Assembly (NCBI GenBank): GCA_020029535.1
Contig: JAIBJM010000003.1
Coordinates: 1-64,000 of the forward strand
From: Gammaproteobacteria bacterium
GTDB taxonomy: Bacteria > Pseudomonadota > Gammaproteobacteria > Steroidobacterales > Steroidobacteraceae
Length of the DNA: 64,000 bases
Reading direction: 5' to 3'
The notes below the pieces were generated by a model. That model did no database searches, had not been told where the DNA came from, and saw only the letters and a program-made list of their open reading frames with translations. Below, one piece after another: positions 7,534-19,176 of the stretch (position 1 is its first letter; each line of letters begins with the position of its first letter). The position numbers and the translations under genes were made by a program.

Positions 7534-9166
7534 GCGGCGATATTGCCACATGCAGGAATTGCGTCGGTCCCCGTCGGCAACCGCGCAGCATGTCGAGCTG
7601 CGGCCTGTAGGCGGATGCCAGCACGTCGTTAAGCCCCAGCAGCGTGTGCGACAGGTTGTCGTGCGAGTACGGCCGGTCCAGTTCGTAACGGATGCAATTG
7701 GCGTCGACATGCAGCCGTGCCGGCGCCCCCGACGAGAACCACATCAGCATCGGCACCTGCTTCTGCACATCCGGGGCGATGGCATAGGGCTGGCCGTGCA
7801 GGTACAGGCCGCGCTCGCCCAGCGATTCGCCGTGATCGGAGACATAGATCAGCACCGAGTCGAACTGCTGCTGGTGCTGCTGCAGCCGATCGATCAGCGC
7901 GGCCAGTACATGATCGGTGTAGGCGATGGTGTTGTCGTAGGCATTGACGATCTGTACGTCGCTGCAGTTCTCGATGCGTTCGGTGGCACAGGTGGGCGTG
8001 AAGCGCACGAAGTCCGGCGGCACGCGCTGATGGTAGCTGGGACCGTGGCTGCCCATCTGGTGCATCACCAGCACGCTGTCACGGGTCACGCGGGTCAGCC
8101 TGGCGTCCAACGCGTACAGCAGCGCTTCGTCCAGGCATTCGCTGACGCACGACGAAGGATGGTAATGGCGTGCCTCTTCAGTGGGCACGCGGCCGCAAAC
8201 CCCCTTGCAGCCGCTCTGGTTGTCCAGCCAGCTCACGGCAAGGCCCGCCCGCTGCAGCATGTCGAGCACGCTGTCGCGACGATCCGCCATGTCGATATCG
8301 AACTCGGCGCGCGGCAGATCAGAGAACATGCAGGGCACCGACATGGCGGTGGCCGTTCCGCAGCTGCGCACATTGCTGAAATACAGCACGCCACGTTGCG
8401 CCAGCTCCGGATTGGTGGGGCGCGCGTAGCCACCCAGCGAAAAGTTCGCGGCACGCGCGGTCTCACCAACCACCAGCAACGTCAGCATGGGCTTTCCCGC
8501 AGCCCCCACAACCTTCACTGCCCGGTGCGCGTCAGCGCCGACAATGACGTACGGCGTACGGGCGTGCATGGCATCACGCACCAGCTTGCCCGCCGAGACG
8601 ATGACATTGCCCGGCACCAACAGGTGCTGCGCCACATTCTGGTTGCGGAAGAACGAGGCAAAGGACGCATACATCGGCAATGCGGCGCCAACCAGCAACA
8701 GCAGACCCAGCGCGGCGCCACGCAGGTACTGTCCCGCCGACTGCAGCCATCCCGCCGGCTTCAGTGGCACACGCCAGATCAGCAGCCAGGCGGGCAACGC
8801 CTGCCACAGCAACCGCCACAACAACGACCAGCCGATGAAGTCGCTGGCCTCGGCCGCATCGGTCTGCACGACATTGCGCAGCATCTCGCGGTCGATGCTG
8901 ACGCCGTAGGTGTCCATGAACCAGCTGCTGACAGAGGCGACCAGCACCAGCAGGGTGAGCATGACACGCACGCTGCGTCCCGGAGACAGCAGCCGCAGAA
9001 GCAGCAGGTTCAGGCCGCTGAGTGCCAGCAAAAGCGAGACCGCGAACAGCAGCGCATGAGGGCTGGCACCATTGACCCGAAACAGCAGCGACCAGAAGGC
9101 ATGGTGGGCCGTAAGCACCAGCCACATGGCCACCAGCAGACACAGACGGTTCGTATTCATCGTCAT
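7517..9166 (-). CDS. eptA: phosphoethanolamine--lipid A transferase (EptA-like)
   Basis: 549 aa; N-terminal TM region, TLLVVGETARAANFSLGGYARPTNPEL, SDHGESLGERGLYLHG sulfatase/alkaline phosphatase motifs. Confidence 0.88.
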   Translation of the reverse strand: MTMNTNRLCLLVAMWLVLTAHHAFWSLLFRVNGASPHALLFAVSLLLALSGLNLLLLRLLSPGRSVRVMLTLLVLVASVSSWFMDTYGVSIDREMLRNVVQTDAAEASDFIGWSLLWRLLWQALPAWLLIWRVPLKPAGWLQSAGQYLRGAALGLLLLVGAALPMYASFASFFRNQNVAQHLLVPGNVIVSAGKLVRDAMHARTPYVIVGADAHRAVKVVGAAGKPMLTLLVVGETARAANFSLGGYARPTNPELAQRGVLYFSNVRSCGTATAMSVPCMFSDLPRAEFDIDMADRRDSVLDMLQRAGLAVSWLDNQSGCKGVCGRVPTEEARHYHPSSCVSECLDEALLYALDARLTRVTRDSVLVMHQMGSHGPSYHQRVPPDFVRFTPTCATERIENCSDVQIVNAYDNTIAYTDHVLAALIDRLQQHQQQFDSVLIYVSDHGESLGERGLYLHGQPYAIAPDVQKQVPMLMWFSSGAPARLHVDANCIRYELDRPYSHDNLSHTLLGLNDVLASAYRPQLDMLRGCRRGPTQFLHVAISPHAFQS

Positions 9167-9259
9167 GCGCTGCGCAGCATAGTTACCCGCTCCTTAGCGC
9201 AGCCTTAGCGGCGCCAAAGTCGCTGCACAGCCATTTCATCGAGGCGCTATGCTGTATTC

Positions 9260-9940
9260 ATGCGCATGCTGCTGGTGGAAGATGACCACATGATTGGCCT
9301 GGCGCTGCAGCGCGCGTTGCAGGATGACGGCTACTCGGTGGACTGGGTACTGGACGGGGCAGCAGCACGCCTCGCGCTGGAAAGCACCGATGCCGGTTAT
9401 GCGCTGGTGCTGCTGGACTGGGCGTTGCCGAAATTGTCCGGTATCGATCTGCTGGGCCTGATCCGCCAGCGTCAGCTGGGCGTACCGGTGCTGATGCTGA
9501 CCGCTCGCGATGCCATCGAAGACCGGGTGCGCGGACTGGACAGCGGCGCCGACGACTATCTGGTCAAGCCCTTCAGTCTTGAAGAACTGCGCGCACGCAT
9601 CCGCACGCTGCTGCGGCGCGGTGCCGCGCGACCGGAAGCCTGCATCGGCTTTGACTGGCTGCAACTGGACCTGTTGACACGTCGGGTGCGCTTTCACGGC
9701 AGCGACGTGGAGCTGACGGCGCGTGAGTTCGCGCTGCTGCGCGCGCTGCTGCAGTCACCGGGCGTGGTGCTGACACGCGCGCAACTGGAATCGGGCATCT
9801 ATGGCTGGGGCGAGGAAGTCAGCAGCAATGCGGTGGAGTTCCTGATTCACGGTCTGCGGCGCAAGCTGGCGCCGGAGGTGATCGAGAATGTGCGGGGCGC
9901 CGGCTGGCGCATCGTGCCGCTGCCGGGTGCCGAACAATGA
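9260..9940 (+). CDS. OmpR-family response regulator (PmrA/BasR-like)
   Basis: MRMLLVEDDHMIGLALQRALQDDGYSVDWVLDG...LVLLDWALPKLSGIDLL, wHTH C-terminus; divergent from eptA. Confidence 0.9.
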   Translation: MRMLLVEDDHMIGLALQRALQDDGYSVDWVLDGAAARLALESTDAGYALVLLDWALPKLSGIDLLGLIRQRQLGVPVLMLTARDAIEDRVRGLDSGADDYLVKPFSLEELRARIRTLLRRGAARPEACIGFDWLQLDLLTRRVRFHGSDVELTAREFALLRALLQSPGVVLTRAQLESGIYGWGEEVSSNAVEFLIHGLRRKLAPEVIENVRGAGWRIVPLPGAEQ

Positions 9941-11214
9941 GCCTGCACCGGAAACTGTTGGTGGGCATTGCATTGGTGCTGTTGCTGATGGGCGGCATCG
10001 CAACGCTGATCGGCGGCTACAACGTGCGGCATGAAGCCGGAGAGATGCTGGACCAGAACCTGATCCAGGTTGCACAACTGGCGCTGAACGCTCCTGCAGG
10101 TGCATTGGAGCCGCCGCCCCTGTCCGGTCGGGCCCGACATGAACGGCGTGAATCCGAACTGGTTGCGACGCGCTGGAGTGGCAACGCCGTCACGAACCTG
10201 GCATCGCGCACAGTGCAGCTGCCACGCCCGATGCAATCCGGATTCGGCGATGCCAGCGCCGATGGCCGCGCCTGGAGAACCTATGCAGTGCAAACCGGCG
10301 ATGGCTGGATGCTGGTGGCAGAGGCCGTCAAGGAACGCGACGACGTGGTGCGCGGTGCCATGCTGAGTGCAGTGCTGCCCATGTTGCTGGCATTGCCACT
10401 GATTGGCCTGATGATCGCACTGCTGATCCGCCATACGCTGGCGCCGGTGCACAGACTGGCGCAATCCATGGAACAGCGGCCACCACTCAGTACTGCGCCG
10501 CTGGCCGAGACCGGCCTGCCCCGTGAAATGCTGCCGGTGGTGGGCTCATTCAACCAGCTGCTGGCGCGGGTCAACACGGCCGTGGAACGCGAACGCGGTT
10601 TCATTACCGACGCCGCGCATGCGTTACGCACACCCATCACCGCAGTTCAGCTGCAGGCCGAGTCGCTGCGCGAGGCCCGCTCGCGCAGTGATTTCAGTCA
10701 ACGCCTCGATGAGCTGATCGCCGGCATTGCTCGAGGTCATCATACGGTGGAACAGCTGCTGACGCTGGCGCGAGCCGAGCATGCCGGCAGCGGATCGACG
10801 CTGCTGCCGAGCCTGCTGCGTCTGCTGCCGGAACGCTGTGCGGCAGCGCTGGCTGCCCGGGCAATCACCCTGCAACTGGCGGTCACGGTTCCCGACCAGA
10901 CCCACGTGGCACTGCACCCGCACGCACTGAACATCGTGCTCGACAACCTGCTCGACAATGCCATCCGCTACAGCCCGGCCGGAGGCGTGATAAGAGTCGT
11001 CGCTGGACTGAATGATTCGACGGTGCGGATCTCGGTACGCGACCAGGGGCCCGGCCTGCCGCAACAGGAACTGGAACGGGTGTTCGACCGCTTCTACCGC
11101 CCTGCCAACGACACCACCCACGGCACCGGACCATGCCCGAAGGGCACGCGCCGCCCTGAGCGAGCGAACCGCGACCGAGGCCGCGAACGGGCGCGCAGCG
11201 TCAACGGATCCTGA
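9937..11214 (+). CDS. sensor histidine kinase (PmrB/BasS-like), C-terminally truncated in the ATPase domain
   Basis: H-box FITDAAHALRTPITAVQLQAESL, N-box LDNLLDNAIRYSP, G1 DQGPGLP, F-box FDRFYRP, then HGTG followed by PCPKGTRRPERANRDRG... instead of a GLGLxIV G2 box. Confidence 0.88.
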   Translation: MSLHRKLLVGIALVLLLMGGIATLIGGYNVRHEAGEMLDQNLIQVAQLALNAPAGALEPPPLSGRARHERRESELVATRWSGNAVTNLASRTVQLPRPMQSGFGDASADGRAWRTYAVQTGDGWMLVAEAVKERDDVVRGAMLSAVLPMLLALPLIGLMIALLIRHTLAPVHRLAQSMEQRPPLSTAPLAETGLPREMLPVVGSFNQLLARVNTAVERERGFITDAAHALRTPITAVQLQAESLREARSRSDFSQRLDELIAGIARGHHTVEQLLTLARAEHAGSGSTLLPSLLRLLPERCAAALAARAITLQLAVTVPDQTHVALHPHALNIVLDNLLDNAIRYSPAGGVIRVVAGLNDSTVRISVRDQGPGLPQQELERVFDRFYRPANDTTHGTGPCPKGTRRPERANRDRGRERARSVNGS

Positions 11215-12019
11215 TCTTCTTCGGATCGTACTTCGGCGCCGGAAATTTCAGCGGCAGGGATTCCAGCGTCTCCAGCAGGATCTGCGACACCGCCAGGTCG
11301 CGCAGCCACTTGTGGTCGGCCGGCACCACATACCACGGCGCCTGCCTGGTGCTGCACTTGCTCAGCATGTCTTCATAGGCGCGCTGGTACTGCTGCCACT
11401 GCGCGCGCTTGCGCAGGTCATCAGGGTCGAATTTCCACTGCTTGCGGGGTTCGTCGATGCGCTCCTGGAAGCGCCGCTTCTGTTCGTCGCGGCTGATCTG
11501 CAGGAAGATCTTGACGATGCGCGTGTTGCAGCCGGTCAGCAGCGCTTCAAACTGGTTGATCTGCTGATAACGCGCCTGCCAGACATTGCGCGGCGCCAGT
11601 TTGTCGACGCGCACCACCAGCACATCCTCGTAATGCGAGCGATTGAACACCGCTACCTCGCCATGCGCTGGCGCATGACGATGGATGCGCCACAGGTAGT
11701 CGTGCCGCAGCTCTTCCGGCGACGGCGCCTTGAAGGCCGTGACCGTGCAACCCTGCGGATTGAAGGCCGAAAATACATGACGGATGGTGCTGTCCTTGCC
11801 ACCGCCGTCGATGGCCTGCAGCACCACCAGCAGCGCATACCGGCCATCGGCGTACATCCTGTACTGCAGCTCTTCCAGTCGTATCGCCAGCTGTGCGGTG
11901 ATCATGCGCGCATCGGCCTCGTCCCAGCCGAAGGCGCGGTCGGCATCGCCATCGTGCAGCCGATAGCGGCGATTCGGCTTCACGCGCAGACGATCGGGCA
12001 GTCGTGTCAGTCCGGGCAT
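11201..12019 (-). CDS. ppk2: polyphosphate kinase 2 family protein
   Basis: LVVLQAIDGGGKDSTIRHVFSAFNPQGCTVTAFKAPS...LWRIHRHAPAHGEVAVFNRSHYEDVLVVRV. Confidence 0.92.
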   Translation of the reverse strand: MPGLTRLPDRLRVKPNRRYRLHDGDADRAFGWDEADARMITAQLAIRLEELQYRMYADGRYALLVVLQAIDGGGKDSTIRHVFSAFNPQGCTVTAFKAPSPEELRHDYLWRIHRHAPAHGEVAVFNRSHYEDVLVVRVDKLAPRNVWQARYQQINQFEALLTGCNTRIVKIFLQISRDEQKRRFQERIDEPRKQWKFDPDDLRKRAQWQQYQRAYEDMLSKCSTRQAPWYVVPADHKWLRDLAVSQILLETLESLPLKFPAPKYDPKKIRIR

Positions 12020-12020
12020 G

Positions 12021-13121
12021 TCAGGCTCCCGGCACCTTGCGCGCGCGGCGCGCCGGCACCTGTTGCGTAAAGCAATGAATGTTGCCGCCGCCGAGCAGGA
12101 TTTCACGCGCCGGCACGCCCACCACCTTGCGGCGCGGGTAGATGCGTTTCAAAGCCCGCAGCGCTTCGGCATCGGTGGCCTCATCCAGCAGCGGCATGAT
12201 CACGGCGCCATTGGCCAGGTAGAAGTTCACATAGCTGCCGGCCAGCCGCTGGCCGGCGCGCAGTGTGCGGATGCCGGGGCGACGGGCAACACCGGCGGCT
12301 TCACGTCTGGTCATGTACAGCGGGCCGGGCGCAGGGAGCTTGTGCACCTTGAGGCGACGTCCCTGCGCATCGCGTGCATCCATCAATCGTTCATAGGCAG
12401 CGCGCGACACGCGATATTGCGCATCGCGCGGCTTGTCGCTCCAGGTCAGGCACACCTCGCCCGGCTTCACGAAGCAGGCCAGGTTGTCGATGTGACCCGA
12501 GGTCTCATCGGCCACCACACCTTCGCCCAGCCAGATGATGCAGCGAACGCCCAGATGACTCTTCAGCAGCGACTCGATGCGCGCACGCGTCAGTGACGGA
12601 TTGCGGTTCGGATTCAGCAGGCATTGCTCGGTGACCAGCAGCGTGCCCTGCCCGTCCACATGAATGGCGCCACCTTCATTGACCATGGGCGCGCGGTAGC
12701 GCGGAGCCTTCTCCTGCTGCAGCACCTGCGCAGCGACGGCATCGTCCAGCCGGTGCGGCGTGTACAGCCCGCCCCAGGCGTTGAAGCGCCAGTCGATGCC
12801 GCGCAGCGCGCCGCGCCGGTTGACCACGAAGGTGGGGCCCACGTCGCGCATCCAGGCATCGTCGCTGGCCATGGGGACCAGCTGCACGCGCGGCAGCAGC
12901 GCCTCGCGCGCGAAGGCCAGCTGATGGCGCGATACGCCCACCGTCAAGGGCTCAAAGTTGGAGATCGCCGCAGCGAGCAACGCAAAGGCCTGCTGCACCG
13001 GACGCGCGCCATCGCGCCAGTTGTCGACGCGCTCCGGCCACAGCATCCAGCAGCCATCGTGCCGCTCGAACTCGGCCGGCATCCAGAAGCCATCCGCAGC
13101 GGGGGTGGCGGGCGCGCTCAT
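12021..13121 (-). CDS. aguA: agmatine deiminase family protein
   Basis: WMPAEFERHDGCWMLWPERVDNW, DDAWMRDVGPTFVVN, GHIDNLACF, GGGNIHCFTQQ. Confidence 0.9.
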   Translation of the reverse strand: MSAPATPAADGFWMPAEFERHDGCWMLWPERVDNWRDGARPVQQAFALLAAAISNFEPLTVGVSRHQLAFAREALLPRVQLVPMASDDAWMRDVGPTFVVNRRGALRGIDWRFNAWGGLYTPHRLDDAVAAQVLQQEKAPRYRAPMVNEGGAIHVDGQGTLLVTEQCLLNPNRNPSLTRARIESLLKSHLGVRCIIWLGEGVVADETSGHIDNLACFVKPGEVCLTWSDKPRDAQYRVSRAAYERLMDARDAQGRRLKVHKLPAPGPLYMTRREAAGVARRPGIRTLRAGQRLAGSYVNFYLANGAVIMPLLDEATDAEALRALKRIYPRRKVVGVPAREILLGGGNIHCFTQQVPARRARKVPGA

Positions 13122-14287
13122 CCGATTGTGGCCAGTGCCTGCTGCAGATCGGCCAGCAGGTCGTCCGGGTCTTCCAGCCCGATCGACAACCGCACCGTGC
13201 CCGGTCCCAGGCCCGCGATGCGCACCTGCTCCGGCGTCAGATCGCGGGTGCCCATCATCTGGGGCGGGATGATCAGCGACTCGGTGGACCCGACGCTGGC
13301 CGTAATGGCAAACAGCTGCAGTGCCTCGGTGAAACGCCGCGCCGCCTCCGCGCCACCGCGCAGATCGAAACTGACCACGCCACCGAACTGGCTCATCTGC
13401 GTACGCGCCAGCGCCGCGCGCGGCGCAGCGCCCAATCCCGGATAGTGCACGTCCTCCACCGCCGGTTGCGCGACGAGGAACTCGGCCACACGCTGTGCGC
13501 TGGCGCATTGCTCGCGATAACGCACGAAGTAGGTCTTGAGACCGCGCTGGATCAGGAAGGCCGCGTGCGGATCCAGCACGCCACCCAGCAGCGTGAAATC
13601 CGGCCGCAGTCGGGTAATCAGCTCCGCGCTGCCGATGGCCGCACCGCCCATAACGTCGCCGTGGCCAGCCGCGAATTTGGTCAGGCTGTGCAGGTACAGA
13701 TCGACCTCGAACTGCCCATGCTGATGAAGCCCGGCGAAGGTGTTGTCCAGCAGCGTCAGCGTGCCATGCTCGCGCGCCAGCCGTGTCAGCGCCGCAATGT
13801 CGGCAATGCGGTTCAGCGGATTGGTGGGGCTCTCGAAAATCATCAGCCGCGTCGGTGTGTGCGCCAGCACCCCCTCCACGCCCGCCAGATCCTCGATGGA
13901 CAGCAGCGTGTGCGTCACGCCGAACTTGGCCAGCAGCCGACGGATCAGCTGCCGCGTCGGACCATAGGTCTCGATGAAGCACAACACATGATCGCCCTGC
14001 TTGGTCAGCGACAGCAGCGCATTGGCAATGGCGCCCACGCCCGAAGCACAGACCACGCAGTCTTCGCGACCCTGCAGCTGCGCCAGCGTCAGCTCCAGTT
14101 GCCGCAGCGTGGGATTGGAGTTGCGCTGGTAGAAGAACCCCGGCCGCTCGCCACGCAGCATGCGCAGCGTCTCGTCGATGTTCTCGAACTCGAACTTGAC
14201 GGTCTGGTGGATGGGCGCCACGACCGGCCGGTTGTCGGCCGGCACGGTTACTTCGGGCGGATGGTTGACCTGGGTGGGTGGTTTCAC
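13118..14287 (-). CDS. PLP-dependent Cys/Met metabolism lyase (cystathionine gamma-synthase/lyase family)
   Basis: FFYQRNSNPTLRQLELTLAQLQGREDCVVCASGVGAIANALL; LHSLTKFAAGHGDVMGGAAIG (PLP lysine). Confidence 0.88.
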   Translation of the reverse strand: MKPPTQVNHPPEVTVPADNRPVVAPIHQTVKFEFENIDETLRMLRGERPGFFYQRNSNPTLRQLELTLAQLQGREDCVVCASGVGAIANALLSLTKQGDHVLCFIETYGPTRQLIRRLLAKFGVTHTLLSIEDLAGVEGVLAHTPTRLMIFESPTNPLNRIADIAALTRLAREHGTLTLLDNTFAGLHQHGQFEVDLYLHSLTKFAAGHGDVMGGAAIGSAELITRLRPDFTLLGGVLDPHAAFLIQRGLKTYFVRYREQCASAQRVAEFLVAQPAVEDVHYPGLGAAPRAALARTQMSQFGGVVSFDLRGGAEAARRFTEALQLFAITASVGSTESLIIPPQMMGTRDLTPEQVRIAGLGPGTVRLSIGLEDPDDLLADLQQALATIG

Positions 14288-14392
14288 GTCGCCATTCTAA
14301 CGGCGACGGCCCAAGGGCAGGCAAAATTGCCTGTGCAGACAAGATATTCCGGGTTGAGAGCGCGACGCTGTGGGAGCTACGCTGAGCCCCGC

Positions 14393-14839
14393 ATGAACGC
14401 CCTGTATTCGTTGTACGATGCGCTCCTGAGCATTGACGTCCCCGCCGACAAGGCCAAGGCTGTCGTCAGCGCCATGGAGCAGGAAATGAGCAGCGTTCTG
14501 GCGACCAAGTCCGATCTGCAGAACACCCAGCTTCTGTTGCGGCAGGAACTGACGGTGGTACGTGATTCACTGAAGCAGGAGATCGCCACTGTGCGCGACT
14601 CCCTGAAGCAGGAAATTGCCGCCGTGCGCGACTCGCTGAAGCAGGAGATCGCCGCCGTACGTGATTCACTGAAACAGGAAATTACCGCAGTACGCGACTT
14701 GCTGAAGCAGGAAATTGACGGCAACCGCGTTCATCTGGAACAGAAGCTCGACTTGCTGCGCTCCTCCATGACCATCCGGCTCGGCTCGATGCTGTTTGTC
14801 GGCATGGGCATGCTGTTTGCCGCGTTGAAGCTGACCTGA
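14393..14839 (+). CDS. coiled-coil protein with C-terminal TM segment (CCDC90/DUF1640-like)
   Basis: MNALYSLYDALLSIDVPADKAKAVVSAMEQEM..., 11-aa repeats (VRDSLKQEI), C-terminal SMLFVGMGMLFAALKL. Confidence 0.75.
   Translation: MNALYSLYDALLSIDVPADKAKAVVSAMEQEMSSVLATKSDLQNTQLLLRQELTVVRDSLKQEIATVRDSLKQEIAAVRDSLKQEIAAVRDSLKQEITAVRDLLKQEIDGNRVHLEQKLDLLRSSMTIRLGSMLFVGMGMLFAALKLT
14552..14716 (+). repeat. 5 x 33-bp in-frame tandem repeat (xxVRDSLKQEI)
   Basis: Five consecutive 33-nt units encoding TVVRDSLKQEI/ATVRDSLKQEI/AAVRDSLKQEI/AAVRDSLKQEI/TAVRDLLKQEI. Confidence 0.9.
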
Positions 14840-14855
14840 ATCGTCCCGGCGGCCC

Positions 14856-15722
14856 TCACTGCCGCAGCCGATAAGCCCGCGGCGACTTCCCGGTATTGCG
14901 TGCGAAGAACCGTGAAAAGTAAGCGGGATCCTCGAACCCGCAGCTCTCCGCGATCAGTGCGATATTCATGCTGGTATAGAGAAGGCTGCGTTTGGCCTCG
15001 AGCAGGCGGCGCGCATTCAACAGCGCGAGCGGCGAACTCCCCGTGGTCCGCACACAACCGAGCCGCAGCCTTTCCTGGCTGACACAGAGCCGTGAGGCGT
15101 ATTCGGCGATGCTTACCGGCTTGCGATAGTTGTTCTCCACCAGCGCGCGGTAGCGCGCGACCAGGCTGGCATCGGAGCCACGTGCGGCGGCGAGGTCGGT
15201 TTCAACCTCCAGCTTCAATCGCAGCACGTTGACCAGAATGCCGACCAGCAAGGATTCGGCAGCCGGGCGCCGTGCGATGCGGCTGCCGCGGAATTCGGCG
15301 ACCAGCGCCTCGAACTGCGGACTCACCGCGCCAGCGGCGGACAGCTGCAACGGCAGCACGGCGGCTTCGGCGAACACCGGTGCGAGCTCAGGGTGATCGC
15401 GCCCGAGCCGCCCGAGCAGCGCGCCGCTGGCCGTCACCACCCAGCCGTCGGTCCCCGGTCTGAAGTCGAAGCCATGCACACTGGCCAGCGGGACGGTAAT
15501 CAGCGCGGGCGCGGCAAAATCACGCGTACTGCCCTCGACCTGAAACACACCGCCACCGCGCGCCACCATCAACAGATGAGCGAGGTCGCGGTGCGCGTGA
15601 GGACGGATGACCCAGTCGTGCAGCCGGCTGCGTTCCGCGATCGATTCGACGTGCAGGAAGCGCTCGTCGACGTCCTGGCTCGCTTCGCCGTACAGGAAAT
15701 ACTGGGGGATGCCGCGCGGCAT
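14856..15722 (-). CDS. AraC-family transcriptional regulator (putative pobA regulator)
   Basis: C-terminal LLYTSMNIALIAESCGFEDPAYFSRFFARNTGKSPRAYR HTH; divergent from pobA. Confidence 0.87.
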   Translation of the reverse strand: MPRGIPQYFLYGEASQDVDERFLHVESIAERSRLHDWVIRPHAHRDLAHLLMVARGGGVFQVEGSTRDFAAPALITVPLASVHGFDFRPGTDGWVVTASGALLGRLGRDHPELAPVFAEAAVLPLQLSAAGAVSPQFEALVAEFRGSRIARRPAAESLLVGILVNVLRLKLEVETDLAAARGSDASLVARYRALVENNYRKPVSIAEYASRLCVSQERLRLGCVRTTGSSPLALLNARRLLEAKRSLLYTSMNIALIAESCGFEDPAYFSRFFARNTGKSPRAYRLRQ

Positions 15723-15864
15723 CACGCTGCGTTTGGCTCGGATCACGCCTCTATCGTACCGCCAGCCGTCCCGGGTCGCTTGGGAAAAGTCCAAGAATTT
15801 CTGGCTTTTCTCCATCGTCCCGGCCTGCGCCGCAACGCATCCTGCTCCCGGCAACATGGGGTGA

Positions 15865-17774
<1,910 letters not shown>

Positions 17775-17857
17775 CCGGGTACTCCCTCGCGTCACGCCGC
17801 TGGCGCGACGATATCACATGGCGCCTCCGGATTGACGGACACAGGCGAGCCGCTACA

Positions 17858-19174
17858 GTGGTCTCTTCAACAGGCGGAGTAGACGGTCATGACAGGAATC
17901 GCGCGGCGCGTCACGGTGGGCTATTGACTACCGCCCAAGGCGGCTGGTCGCTGCTGCGCCAGCATGATTTCCGGTCTTTTCTTCTGGCGCGCCTGTGCAG
18001 CAATGTCGGGGCGCAGATGCAGACCGTCGCGGTTGGCTGGCAAGTTTACAGCGTCACCCGCGATCCGCTCGACCTGGGACTGATCGGGCTGTCGCAATTC
18101 CTGCCGTTCGTGGTGCTGATCCTGCCCGCGGGCCACATTGCGGACACGCGTGACCGGCGCCGGATCCTGATGGCCTGCCATGCCGCGCATACGCTGTGCG
18201 CACTGGTTTTTCTTGTGCTGGCGCTGCGCGGCCTGGCCTCACCATGGCCGGTGTTCATCACGATGTCGGTGCTGGGAATCGCGCGCGCGTTTGCGATGCC
18301 GGCCGGCCAGGCCTTGTTGCCGAATCTGGTGACGCGCGAGCAATTCAGGGGCGCGGTCGCGGTGAACAGCTCGGTATTCCAGGCCTCGACCATCGCCGGC
18401 CCCACACTGGGCGGCCTGCTGTTTCTGGCGGGCGCGCCGCTGACTTATGCCGTGGTCGCCGTGCTCGCGCTGGCGTCGCTGCTGTTCGTGTCGCGCATCC
18501 GTGGCGGGGGCCGGGTATCGGCGGTGAGCGATCCCACTACGCTCAGAGAGTTGCTGTCCGGACTGCGGTTCGTCTGGCACAAACACACGGTGCTGGGCGC
18601 CATATCGCTCGACCTGTTTGCCGTGCTGTTCGGCGGCGCAACGGCGTTGTTGCCGGTGTATGCCAGGGATTTTCTGCACGTAGGGCCTACCGGACTCGGC
18701 TTGTTGCGCACCGCGCCGGGTGTGGGCGCCGTGCTGTGCGCGCTTGCACTCGGCGTAAAACCGATCAGCCGGTATTTCGGGCGCTGGATGTTCGGCGGCG
18801 TGGCCATGTTCGGCGTTGCCATCATCGTGTTCGGATTGTCCCGCAGCATGCTGCTGAGCCTGACGGCGCTGGTCCTGCTGGGCGCCGGCGACATGGTGAG
18901 CGTCTACATCCGTCACCTGCTGGTGCAACTGGAAACGCCGGACAGCATTCGCGGACGCGTCAGCGCCGTAAGCGCCGTGTTCATCGGCGCCTCCAACGAG
19001 CTGGGCGAATTCGAATCGGGTGTCGCCGCGAGCTGGCTCGGCACCGTGCGCGCGGTGGTGTTCGGCGGCGTCGCCACCCTCGCGGTCACCGCGATATGGG
19101 CGAAATGCTTTCCTGCGCTGTGGTCCATGGACCGTTTGCCGGCATCCGCACACGAAGATCGCAAGCCGGCATAG
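17858..19174 (+). CDS. MFS transporter
   Basis: FRSFLLARLCSNVGAQMQTVAVGWQVYSVTRDPLDLGLIGLSQFLPFVVLILPAGHIADTRDRR, multiple TMs; exact start uncertain. Confidence 0.85.
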   Translation: MVSSTGGVDGHDRNRAARHGGLLTTAQGGWSLLRQHDFRSFLLARLCSNVGAQMQTVAVGWQVYSVTRDPLDLGLIGLSQFLPFVVLILPAGHIADTRDRRRILMACHAAHTLCALVFLVLALRGLASPWPVFITMSVLGIARAFAMPAGQALLPNLVTREQFRGAVAVNSSVFQASTIAGPTLGGLLFLAGAPLTYAVVAVLALASLLFVSRIRGGGRVSAVSDPTTLRELLSGLRFVWHKHTVLGAISLDLFAVLFGGATALLPVYARDFLHVGPTGLGLLRTAPGVGAVLCALALGVKPISRYFGRWMFGGVAMFGVAIIVFGLSRSMLLSLTALVLLGAGDMVSVYIRHLLVQLETPDSIRGRVSAVSAVFIGASNELGEFESGVAASWLGTVRAVVFGGVATLAVTAIWAKCFPALWSMDRLPASAHEDRKPA

Positions 19175-19176
19175 CC

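Noticed and set aside
7349-9208. 619-aa plus-strand ORF antisense to eptA
   Set aside because: No recognisable domain, low-complexity antisense composition; the opposite strand is a clear phosphoethanolamine transferase.
12021-14342. 773-aa minus-strand ORF as a single fusion protein
   Set aside because: Only the C-terminal part (from 13121) is agmatine deiminase; the N-terminal ~400 aa is an out-of-frame shadow of the PLP lyase gene 13118-14287.
13445-14392. N-terminal extension of the 13445-14839 plus-strand ORF
   Set aside because: Antisense to the PLP lyase and not protein-like; the real start is ATG 14393.
14552-14716. 33-bp repeats as a CRISPR-like array
   Set aside because: Units are contiguous with no spacers and remain in frame within a coding sequence.
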